Shown here one piece after another: positions 16,937-24,794 of a DNA stretch of 64,000 nt. The stretch spans positions 38,771,214-38,835,213 of the forward strand of contig OX453274.1 of assembly GCA_949710005.1 (NCBI GenBank). The letters are read 5' to 3'. Source of the DNA: Ricordea florida. Taxonomy: Eukaryota; Cnidaria; Anthozoa; Corallimorpharia; Ricordeidae. The notes under the pieces are model-generated. The model saw only the letters and a list, made by a program, of their open reading frames with translations, ran no database searches and was not told the DNA's origin. How positions within the stretch are numbered: the stretch's first letter is position 1; each line of letters begins with the position of its first letter. The position numbers and the translations under genes were made by a program.

Positions 16937-17584
16937 CTACGCTGAAATCACTTCAGGGATCTCCAAATAACAATTAAATGGGTGACGTAAAGATAAGCAA
17001 AGTCTAGAGTATTTTTCAGTTTTCAAGAGTTGTACAAACTTTTTACTAGTTTCAGGGTCTAAATCACCCCCATAATCTTCAAAAAACATCTTCATACCTT
17101 TCTGCGAGGGATTATGAAATGAAACAACGCAAGCTACATTTTCACGGAATGGTTTTGCTATCGATGTTAATTGCTGAGTTAGAACCCAAACTGATAATCC
17201 ATGATGCCTTCCAGAAAATGCTAAATCTATAAACTTGTTTGATCGTTTCTTCAGATCATTCGAAACAGCACAATCGTCTAAAATTATTAGTGTATTTTTT
17301 CCAGAGAATAAAGTTTGACAATCAGTTAACAATTCATTAATCTCATCTATATTACTAGCATCTGGTGATAATACATAGAAATTTTTATCTCCTCGAGCAA
17401 AATTATGATAGGTTTTATTTTTAGAATAAGTTGGGCATATTAAAACAATGTATTCAAAAACTTTTCGGAATGGGCCTCGGAGTTGATCTATAATGTACTT
17501 TGTCTTTCCACAATTTGTTGGTCCAGTTATAATACAGTTAAAAGGAATTTTATCTCGCAATTCTTCCATGATTTTTTGTATCAT
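16937..17584 (-). CDS. DNA packaging ATPase (FtsK/HerA-type, A32-like)
   Basis: A 215-residue P-loop ATPase. Walker A is GPTNCGKT at residues 21-28. Walker B is TLIILDDCA near 96-104, and a downstream LTQQLTS segment is the usual sensor region of this family. The length fits Polinton and adintovirus packaging ATPases, which pump genomic DNA into the capsid. It lies directly downstream of the major capsid gene (35-base gap), so the two may be co-transcribed; its own upstream motif is weak. Function by family resemblance. Confidence 0.9.
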   Translation of the reverse strand: MIQKIMEELRDKIPFNCIITGPTNCGKTKYIIDQLRGPFRKVFEYIVLICPTYSKNKTYHNFARGDKNFYVLSPDASNIDEINELLTDCQTLFSGKNTLIILDDCAVSNDLKKRSNKFIDLAFSGRHHGLSVWVLTQQLTSIAKPFRENVACVVSFHNPSQKGMKMFFEDYGGDLDPETSKKFVQLLKTEKYSRLCLSLRHPFNCYLEIPEVISA

Positions 17585-17619
17585 AACATAAGGTTTTAAG
17601 TTAGGTGTGCGCTCTTCGG

Positions 17620-18870
17620 TTAGTACATAATGGAGCGCAAACCTGAATTCATAACCTCCATTAATGCATCAGCTACAACAAACATATAACAAGTAATAAC
17701 ACCAGACCCACCAACTTTTCTTCTCATTTCTATTTTTATACCATCTTGTGCGTTGTTTAAGGCTAGACCACCCCCATGTATACCATTATCTGGATGAGTT
17801 CTCAAATCTATCCACAGGGCAAACTTGTTATTATAAAAATCCTTTTCCTTTACTGACCAACGTCCGTAACTAGAGGGAGGAATGAAGCGTTTCTTTATTG
17901 ACTCCCAGAAGTCTGAAGGTACCATACCCTTAGAGTAAAAACGGTTTGGAACTCCATTAACATCAATATTAATTGAGGTGAAACCTGGATTTAAAAACCT
18001 CTCAGAATTTTTTTCCCCTCCCGCGTATGGTAATATAAACAAACATAATATCCCTGTAATTGACCTTCTGGGGAGATTAATATGTTGATTTATAACGCCG
18101 TCATTAGGCCTGGATATGGTGAAAGTTTTATGTAGAGTGACATTCTCGTACAAGAATCCTTTACCAACCTGATAAGCTGCCTGTGCCTCACGAGCTAAGT
18201 ATTCGCTTGATATACAAGAATATTCTAACTCAAGGTTTGTTATTTTGTAAGTTGGAATCTTTGTCGCGTCAGAATAAACAACAATATCGTTAACTGGAGC
18301 TAGTGTAATCTCAAAGATTAGTTGATGATCTAATGCCTTTGGATAGAAAACCCCATGATCTTTGAGTATAGGATGATTTAGCGGGATATGGTACTTGGTG
18401 TTATGTACTGCTGCAAGGGCCGCTTCATTTGCATCTGTGTCTACTTTATCACCTGCATTTGTCCGGAGCTTCCTCATGTTTCTAGAAGAAATACCCTGTT
18501 TTAATCTATCCTCACGTTCTTCATCTGTTAAGAATAAGTCGTGGTATGTTTGAAAAAGATCGTATCTTTGAGTATCCTGTAGTGTTTCACCCCCAAAAAG
18601 AACCCTGAGTCTGGTTACAAGATTACTACTTACATTATTCACAAGGGTGTTATCTTCATGACCATCAACAGTCAAGTTAAATAGTAGAGATACACTTCCT
18701 GGCACAATCACTAAATTTTCAGAAAGTTTAGGAATGTTTATATATAGCGTTTCTCCCGGATTAGCTGATGATGGGTTTAGTGTAATTCTATTCAATGTTG
18801 ATTCCTCTTTCAAACCTAGAGGATCTCTTGGAATCCTGTTTGGGTTAATTTTTTCAGATATGGTTGTCAT
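17620..18870 (-). CDS. Major capsid protein (hexon-like, double jelly-roll; candidate)
   Basis: A 416-residue beta-rich protein. Early features are a Pro/Gly-rich PSSANPGETLYINIPK region, then NLVTRLRVLFGGETLQD, HIPLNHPILKDHGVFYPKA, and a second half with ITGILCLFILPYAGGEKNSE, FAL-W-DLRT and GSGVITCYMFVVADALME. Length, order of conserved Gly/Pro-rich turns and position between integrase and packaging ATPase fit the Polinton major capsid protein, at the short end of the family. It has a TTTAAAGATT motif ~25 bases upstream, 33 bases from the divergent integrase start. Confidence 0.8.
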   Translation of the reverse strand: MTTISEKINPNRIPRDPLGLKEESTLNRITLNPSSANPGETLYINIPKLSENLVIVPGSVSLLFNLTVDGHEDNTLVNNVSSNLVTRLRVLFGGETLQDTQRYDLFQTYHDLFLTDEEREDRLKQGISSRNMRKLRTNAGDKVDTDANEAALAAVHNTKYHIPLNHPILKDHGVFYPKALDHQLIFEITLAPVNDIVVYSDATKIPTYKITNLELEYSCISSEYLAREAQAAYQVGKGFLYENVTLHKTFTISRPNDGVINQHINLPRRSITGILCLFILPYAGGEKNSERFLNPGFTSINIDVNGVPNRFYSKGMVPSDFWESIKKRFIPPSSYGRWSVKEKDFYNNKFALWIDLRTHPDNGIHGGGLALNNAQDGIKIEMRRKVGGSGVITCYMFVVADALMEVMNSGLRSIMY

Positions 18871-18894
18871 ATTTATTTATAAGATACTTTGGTT

Positions 18895-18905
18895 AATCTT
18901 TAAAT
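18895..18905 (-). promoter_or_regulatory. Promoter-like motif, major capsid gene
   Basis: Minus strand ATTTAAAGATT ~25 bases upstream of the capsid ATG. It overlaps the first codon of the divergent integrase gene. Confidence 0.55.
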
Positions 18906-19935
18906 GAGTAACGAAAACATATCCCAAAGGTTATCAAAAAAATCGGCGGAGCCGGGCCTGAATTTGAGTCGGATATATTATTCAACTGAGGGATATTGGA
19001 AAGGATATTCTGCGATTAATAAATTAGCTAAAAAAGCAAATGTAAGCGAAGATGCTGCAAAACAATGGTTGAAAAAACAAGCAATATGGCAAATATATCT
19101 TCCAGCTCCAAAATATATACCTAGACCACACTGGACTGTTGATATACCTAATCAAATTCATCAAGCTGACTTGTTATTTTTACCTCATGATAGAGTTGGA
19201 AGAAAAACATATAAATATGCATTAGTTGTTGTTGATGTGGCATCAAGATACAAAGATGCAGAACCGTTAACTTCAAAAGAAAGTCGAGAAATTTCAAATT
19301 CTTTTACAAAAATATATTCTAGAAAGTTAAAATATCCTAAAACATTAATGGTTGACCCTGGAAAAGAATTTATGGGTGAAGTTTCCAAACTTATGAATTA
19401 TCATAATGTTAAAATACAAAGAGGTGAAGCTGGAAATCACAGAGCTCAAGCATTTGTTGAAAGTGCAAATAAAATATTAGGTGAGCGATTATTTAGTCAT
19501 CAATATGCACAAGAAATGTTGCAGGATGAAAGATCTAGAGTGTGGGTAAAACGATTACCGGCTATTATAAAAACTTTAAACAGCACACCAACTAGAATAA
19601 CTGGAAAAGAACCTGATAAAGCTATTAAAATGAAAGAGGTAGAACTTGAAACAAAAAGATATAAAAGAGTTGTTGGTCTCGATGAAGTTAGATTAACACC
19701 AGATGTAAAAGTGAGATATTTATTATCTCCTGGAGAACTTGAGGGTGGTGAAAAAAGGAGAGCTACAGATCCTATTTGGACTATCAAAGTTTATGATATT
19801 TCTAGAAGTGTCATTTCACCTAATCAACCGGTTTTATATTATTTACTGAATGGTCCAAGGAGAGGATTTGTTAGAGAGGAATTACAGGTTATTCCTTATT
19901 ATACTGAGTTACCACCAGATTCCGTTTTAGATTGA
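18904..19935 (+). CDS. Retroviral-like DDE integrase
   Basis: A 343-residue integrase. Catalytic residues are D89 (HQADLLFLP), D151 (MVDPGKEF) and E186 (AFVESANKIL), a D,D-34-E spacing, within an RNase H-like core that also contains YALVVVDVASRYKDAEPL. The C-terminal part (~285-335, with WTIKVYDI, QPVLYYLLNG and VREELQVIP) fits the usual SH3-like DNA-binding domain of Polinton integrases. A small GC hairpin near codons 14-17 adds SAEPG. It joins the element ends to target DNA and makes the short duplication. Its 3' end overlaps the 3' end of PolB by 37 bases. All catalytic residues are present. Confidence 0.93.
   Translation: MSNENISQRLSKKSAEPGLNLSRIYYSTEGYWKGYSAINKLAKKANVSEDAAKQWLKKQAIWQIYLPAPKYIPRPHWTVDIPNQIHQADLLFLPHDRVGRKTYKYALVVVDVASRYKDAEPLTSKESREISNSFTKIYSRKLKYPKTLMVDPGKEFMGEVSKLMNYHNVKIQRGEAGNHRAQAFVESANKILGERLFSHQYAQEMLQDERSRVWVKRLPAIIKTLNSTPTRITGKEPDKAIKMKEVELETKRYKRVVGLDEVRLTPDVKVRYLLSPGELEGGEKRRATDPIWTIKVYDISRSVISPNQPVLYYLLNGPRRGFVREELQVIPYYTELPPDSVLD
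18944..18954. repeat. GC-rich single hairpin inside the integrase gene
   Basis: CGGC-GGA-GCCG, followed by GGCC; in frame as SAEPG, comparable to the double-hairpin elements. Confidence 0.45.
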
Positions 19936-22900
19936 TCCGGTTTCGTTCGATAATGTCCGATTGCTAAAGTATGTATTCCATCTTTGCAAATTATTCTTTT
20001 ATCATCATTAGCGGACAGTGCAATTTTATTGATTGCAACGGTATAAATATCATGTTTTTCTGATCTAAACACATTCATCTCCCTCATTTGATGTTTTCCA
20101 GTTTCTAAAACATCCTTATAATCACTGTTTTTTATTGTATTTTTTACAACGCATTGCTTAATTCCTTTGGATTTATTAATCTCATCATTATTATCCTTTA
20201 ATATTGAGTATAACTTTGGTCTAAGACCTTCAAATCCTTTTATAATATATCCACCCATTTCATCTTTGAACATACCAATTACTTTTTTATTTACACCTAT
20301 CTCGATTCCTGAAGGGTGATCTTTAGGATAATTGCTAGTATCAAATTTTTCTCTAACGTCAGAACTAATATCTTTGAAAAAATCCTCAGTTTCAATTTCA
20401 TATACAAGAGAATCAGTATCAGTCATAAGTAATTTTACCTTATCTCTATATTTAGGTTTTATATAATTATAATGAAAATCATACATTATTACTTTACTCA
20501 AATCCAAAATACACATACCTAAGTAAATAGGTTTATTAAATCTTATAAATTTTTTCTTCATATGGATGGCTGCTAAATCTTCACAAAATATTGTACGGTG
20601 ATGATAATTAGGCTTACTTATTAACTTTCTAGCTTGTTCTTCATTTATAACTAATCTAATATCAACCCTTTTCCTAATATTTTCCATTGTTTTACCAAAA
20701 ACAGAGTTATTCATTAATTTGAAAAAATCCTTTTCAAAATCATTCTTTGAATTAGCTCTTAATTTAGTATTTAAATCGATATATGGTTTTAACCATGCTG
20801 ATTCTTTGAATTTAATTGCTCTGTGAATCTTTGTTATTTTTAATCCCAAACTTTCATATTTTTTTAAATTTTTGTAGTGAATAACATACTTTTCCTTGTT
20901 GTTTAAGTTTGGGATTAATTTTTTCACTTTGTTAACAGTAAGTTTTTCAGGAGCTAGTGGATAATCATTATGTAGATCGTGAAGATGCTTTGGATAATCT
21001 AGATTAACCTCAAGTATGCATGGTATGTCTCTCCATTTTTCATACTCTTTCTCTATCATCCATTTAAAACCGTGTGTGGGTAATAGATCACTCATTGCTG
21101 CCCCATATAAGTTATTCGCATCAAGATAAACAATATAAGTTTTCACCATATCATCCATAAAATTTTCCATATATGGGTTGTTGGCTCTAGCTTGTCTTTT
21201 TGATATTTGTGATATACCACCTCTTATACCCTTCTCAAACATTAGTAACATATCATTATCAATAAGTAATTCTAAATTTACTTTAGTTAATTTTAACATG
21301 GCATCCCAGGCTAGTGAGGGCGCTGTAATATAATGTGCAGGATCTAATTGATAATTTTTCATACAAACATCTCTAAAATTTTCGAATACGTCGGTTAATA
21401 ATAATACATCCAACAAGAGATAAAGATCGTGGTAATCCCTCATTGTTTTCATATTAAAAGCTTTCCACACTTTTTGTGCATGTACATAATCCTCTTCTGA
21501 TATTTTTTCATTGTTTAGTTTAGAAAAAAAAGCTTCTATTGGTGGAAGTTTAGTTTCATTAAGAACATCAAGACTGGTGAAATATTCATAGGGAAATACT
21601 CCCTTCCTCATCGCTAAATATGTTTTATCCTTAAACACTCTTTTAGTTTCAATTAATTTATCATCCTTTGGAGAAAGACATCTACTTTTGCTTAACTTGC
21701 AATTTTTACATTTTTCACATCTACCAAAACCAGTATAGTTGATGATCTTTCCATCTTCTATGTATCTCTTAATACAATCTCCTGGTTTACATGCTTCACA
21801 TTTTCCGCAATTTGTAAGATTTTGAACTAAATTGTTGAGGCTTGTTTGCATAAATTTAAATGAATCTACAAATCTAATGCCTAACATATCTTTTTTCAAC
21901 ACGCCGTTTTTTTTATATTCTCCGAGTATTATTTGTTTTGTATAGGAAATATATTTTTCTTCATTATTAGGTATACATTTTACTTTACCTTCAGTTTTAC
22001 CTATACTCTTAATAGAAAGATGAGAATCAAATCCCGCTAAGTTGTGAAAAAATATTGGGACAAATTTTCTATTAAAAAAATTTAAGTTACACTTTTTATG
22101 TGCTGCTCCTCTATATTTTCCTGTATAATGACAGTGATCTTTAACCTTATCCTCTTCTAATAATTTTTCTTCACATATATGACAGATTGTTGCATTTTTA
22201 TATTCGAATTGTTCTCTTTGTGTCATCCATTTTAATTTCTTGTTTGGTTTAATTTTTTCATAAATTTCTCTAATATCCTTTTCTAATTGTAACATAAATA
22301 TTTCTCCTATATCTTCTTCCAGCGATTTAGCGGTGTATTGTCTAATAAAAGGTTCATATTCTTCATCAAAAAACTTTATTAAGTAACAATAAGCTGAGGC
22401 TTTATGTTTATCATATTTAATTGAGTAACTTTTAGTTTTGTCTTCTGGGTTGGTATAATCTAATAAAATTCTATAAGTCTCTTTATCACAATATACAGAA
22501 AAAGGCGCTTTAATTTTATTACGATGATTTGTAAATTTAAGAATTTCAGGATTTCCATCTTTATCTATTGGCATTTCAATCCTTACAGAATCATGTTCTT
22601 TACAATATTCTTCATGTTTTTTCAATGTTTTCTCTTCATGAGTGTTATAAAAACATCTGCGGCATGTGTAAATCTTTTTTGTATGTTTAGTAACTTGAGA
22701 ATGTACTAATTTATCAAAATTCTTTATCCAGTAGTAATGACTCGTTTCATTGTTTGTTATATACAGTGATTCTATTAAAAATCTGTTTTCCTTATCGCTT
22801 ATGTGTAAAGGATATATTTTTAACTTTTTTTCATCAAATCCATACACATTAACTGCATATTTTTCATTTTGATTCTCAAACTTATTAATATCCGTTAATT

Positions 22901-24491
22901 TAAATGGAAACTCAATTCCCTTCCAATTAAACCTATTAGACATTTCAATCAGTTCTTTAGTTATTCTCTCTGGATGATTATCTATTTTATTTGTTGCTAT
23001 GGTTGCTACATAAGAAAAACATTTTTCATCATAATTCTTAGGATTTATTATTGCTTTTTTATTTGCTAAGAATTTTGGTAGTTCAATATAACTTTTTGCG
23101 GAAAGTGGATCAAATGGATCAATTTTTATATCAAAGTATTCCACACCATTAAATTCCCAACCGCTACCTTTGTCCGTATAATTTTTAAAAAGCTCTAGTA
23201 AATATCCAGTCATCTCATCGAATAGTTTAGATAAATCTGTTGACTCTGTTATAACCTCTGGCCTTTGACTGTGAAAAAATGGTTCTGACCTTTCTTTTAT
23301 TAATTTTTTAGTTTCATCAAATTGAACAAATTTACAGACGAAAATAAATTTTATCTTTATAGGTTTCTCTTGCTTACTAATTAATTCAATAACTTTCGGT
23401 TTTATTTCTCTTATAAATGTTAATTCGTCAAGTCCTAATTCTACGATTTTTTCTGTATCTAAAAATGTAAGATCTTTATTTTCTGAATCAGTTTTATATT
23501 CCCTTCCATATATTCTATATGTTTTCAGATAACCATCGAATGCTGTATTAATTTCTATTGGAGTAAAATCTTCTAATTCTTGTTTTTTTTTATTTCTCTT
23601 TTTTCTCGGTGGAGGGATTGGCGGTTCCTGAGGTTGCGGATTAGATTGATTTTTATTTTTTTTATTTTTTCTTCTCCTATTTTTTCTACGTTTATTTTTT
23701 GAGTTTTGTGATTGTTGTTGAGGATACTCTTCCATTTTTGTTTTAGTAAATGATTGATTTTGTTGTTGTTGTAGTTCTTGTGTTTGTTCTTGAAGAGTTT
23801 GTAATGTTTTTATTTGTTCTTGTTGTTCCTGTAGTGATTGTTGATTTAAGTTTTGTAATATTTGTGATTGTTGTTTTATGTTTTGTAATATTTGCGTTTT
23901 TATTTGTTCTTGTAGTTTTTGTTTTAGTATTTGTATTTGTTCAATCTGGGGTTGAGGATTATTTTTTCTTGGGGTGGGAATAGGTTTTTCCTGAGGTTTT
24001 GGTATTGTTTGTGATTTAGGAACTCTAGGTCTAGGTTTGAGAATAGGATCTTTCTTTTGATTATTAATATTTTTTCTAGGAGTAGTAATTGGAATAGGTT
24101 TAGGTATAAAACTTTTTCTAGGAGTAGTTGTTGGTGGTGGTCTACCTGGAGGAGGGCTTTCTGGATTAAAGGTAGTATCTGAAGGATTGTTAGTTGGCGT
24201 ATTTTCAATTGTAGGTTGAGTATTTGGAATTGGAAGAGGAGTATTCTTATTAGGTCTATGTGGCGTATCACGTAATAATCTACTAATTTCTCTAATATTA
24301 TCAATGATTCTTTGAACATTATTAGTTATTTCAGGAATAGTATTCAGATAATTAATACGTTTTCCTTTTGTGTTATAAGATGACTTTCTCTTTGGGTTAT
24401 ACCAGTAAACAAGTTCTTTTAATTGTTCACCACTTAGTCTTCTTTTTAAATTCTCCATATCAGCACTTAGTTCTCTTTGTTGTTCATCCAT
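19899..24491 (-). CDS. PolB: Family B DNA polymerase, protein-primed type
   Basis: 1530 residues. The first 15 are TIR-encoded and shared with the SAP/zinc gene. Residues ~80-310 are disordered, Pro/Gln/Lys-rich. A C2H2-like finger (CRRCFYNTHEEKTLKKHEEYC) is near 610. An exonuclease DxE motif (CDKETY) is near 665, an HNH/endonuclease-VII-like CHIC...DHCH module at ~769-802, and FHNLAGFD at ~807. Two CxxC clusters lie at ~895-940 and YLLLDVLLLTDVF at ~1020. Polymerase motifs are DANNLYGAAM (~1121), KLMNNSVFGKTMENIRKR (~1256) and MTDTDSLVYE (~1353). It replicates the linear viral genome using a terminal protein and has 3'-5' proofreading (family knowledge). All catalytic motifs look intact. Confidence 0.95.
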   Translation of the reverse strand: MDEQQRELSADMENLKRRLSGEQLKELVYWYNPKRKSSYNTKGKRINYLNTIPEITNNVQRIIDNIREISRLLRDTPHRPNKNTPLPIPNTQPTIENTPTNNPSDTTFNPESPPPGRPPPTTTPRKSFIPKPIPITTPRKNINNQKKDPILKPRPRVPKSQTIPKPQEKPIPTPRKNNPQPQIEQIQILKQKLQEQIKTQILQNIKQQSQILQNLNQQSLQEQQEQIKTLQTLQEQTQELQQQQNQSFTKTKMEEYPQQQSQNSKNKRRKNRRRKNKKNKNQSNPQPQEPPIPPPRKKRNKKKQELEDFTPIEINTAFDGYLKTYRIYGREYKTDSENKDLTFLDTEKIVELGLDELTFIREIKPKVIELISKQEKPIKIKFIFVCKFVQFDETKKLIKERSEPFFHSQRPEVITESTDLSKLFDEMTGYLLELFKNYTDKGSGWEFNGVEYFDIKIDPFDPLSAKSYIELPKFLANKKAIINPKNYDEKCFSYVATIATNKIDNHPERITKELIEMSNRFNWKGIEFPFKLTDINKFENQNEKYAVNVYGFDEKKLKIYPLHISDKENRFLIESLYITNNETSHYYWIKNFDKLVHSQVTKHTKKIYTCRRCFYNTHEEKTLKKHEEYCKEHDSVRIEMPIDKDGNPEILKFTNHRNKIKAPFSVYCDKETYRILLDYTNPEDKTKSYSIKYDKHKASAYCYLIKFFDEEYEPFIRQYTAKSLEEDIGEIFMLQLEKDIREIYEKIKPNKKLKWMTQREQFEYKNATICHICEEKLLEEDKVKDHCHYTGKYRGAAHKKCNLNFFNRKFVPIFFHNLAGFDSHLSIKSIGKTEGKVKCIPNNEEKYISYTKQIILGEYKKNGVLKKDMLGIRFVDSFKFMQTSLNNLVQNLTNCGKCEACKPGDCIKRYIEDGKIINYTGFGRCEKCKNCKLSKSRCLSPKDDKLIETKRVFKDKTYLAMRKGVFPYEYFTSLDVLNETKLPPIEAFFSKLNNEKISEEDYVHAQKVWKAFNMKTMRDYHDLYLLLDVLLLTDVFENFRDVCMKNYQLDPAHYITAPSLAWDAMLKLTKVNLELLIDNDMLLMFEKGIRGGISQISKRQARANNPYMENFMDDMVKTYIVYLDANNLYGAAMSDLLPTHGFKWMIEKEYEKWRDIPCILEVNLDYPKHLHDLHNDYPLAPEKLTVNKVKKLIPNLNNKEKYVIHYKNLKKYESLGLKITKIHRAIKFKESAWLKPYIDLNTKLRANSKNDFEKDFFKLMNNSVFGKTMENIRKRVDIRLVINEEQARKLISKPNYHHRTIFCEDLAAIHMKKKFIRFNKPIYLGMCILDLSKVIMYDFHYNYIKPKYRDKVKLLMTDTDSLVYEIETEDFFKDISSDVREKFDTSNYPKDHPSGIEIGVNKKVIGMFKDEMGGYIIKGFEGLRPKLYSILKDNNDEINKSKGIKQCVVKNTIKNSDYKDVLETGKHQMREMNVFRSEKHDIYTVAINKIALSANDDKRIICKDGIHTLAIGHYRTKPDQSKTESGGNSV

Positions 24492-24789
24492 AATTTATAT
24501 ATTTTTATCTAATCTTTAAATCTAATTTAAATTCAATTTTTATTTTTTAAAAAATTTGCCCCAGGATTAAGGCTTGATTTAGACTTAACATTGCCGGCTA
24601 CTAGCTAGACTTGACTAAGGTTTGGGTGAGGTTTGGGTGAGGTTTGGGTGGGGTTTGGGTGAGGCTTCGCTTAACTTTAAAATAAAATTAAATTTTTTTT
24701 TTTATTTAAATTTTTTAAATTTTTTTAAAATTTTTTTAAAATTTTTTTAAAATTTTTTTTGTCCTAGAAGATACATTTTTGATATATAT
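24447..24789. repeat. Right terminal inverted repeat of element B
   Basis: Reverse complement of 8424-8766; see there. It includes the PolB start codon, its first 15 codons and the GATTTAAAGATT promoter-like motif. Confidence 0.9.
24511..24522 (-). promoter_or_regulatory. Promoter-like motif, PolB
   Basis: Minus strand GATTTAAAGATT, 19 bases upstream of the PolB ATG; TIR copy of the motif at 8691-8702. Confidence 0.6.
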
Positions 24790-24794
24790 ACTGT
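24789..24794. repeat. Target site duplication of element B, right
   Basis: TACTGT, matching 8418-8423. Beyond it, the interrupted ~90-base host repeat resumes (ACTATTCTTTGGAAAGC). Confidence 0.75.

Larger units (their letters stand above)
8424..24789. mobile_element. Complete Polinton/Maverick (adintovirus-like) element B
   Basis: About 16.4 kb bounded by 343-base terminal inverted repeats and a 5-6-base target duplication. It encodes protein-primed-type PolB, retroviral-like integrase, packaging ATPase, a major capsid candidate, a penton-like candidate and ten further open genes, none with introns. This is the defining Polinton set, apart from an adenain-like protease that I could not find. 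Base composition (AT-rich) and gene density differ sharply from the flanking host DNA. Identical-looking TIRs and all-open genes indicate a recent insertion that may still be functional. It is inserted in a copy of a host interspersed repeat. Confidence 0.93.

Noticed and set aside
23750..24319. Hydrophobic Val/Phe-rich and Leu-rich open frames opposite or within the PolB N-terminus
   Set aside because: Produced by the low-complexity Gln/Pro/Lys coding of PolB read in another frame or strand.
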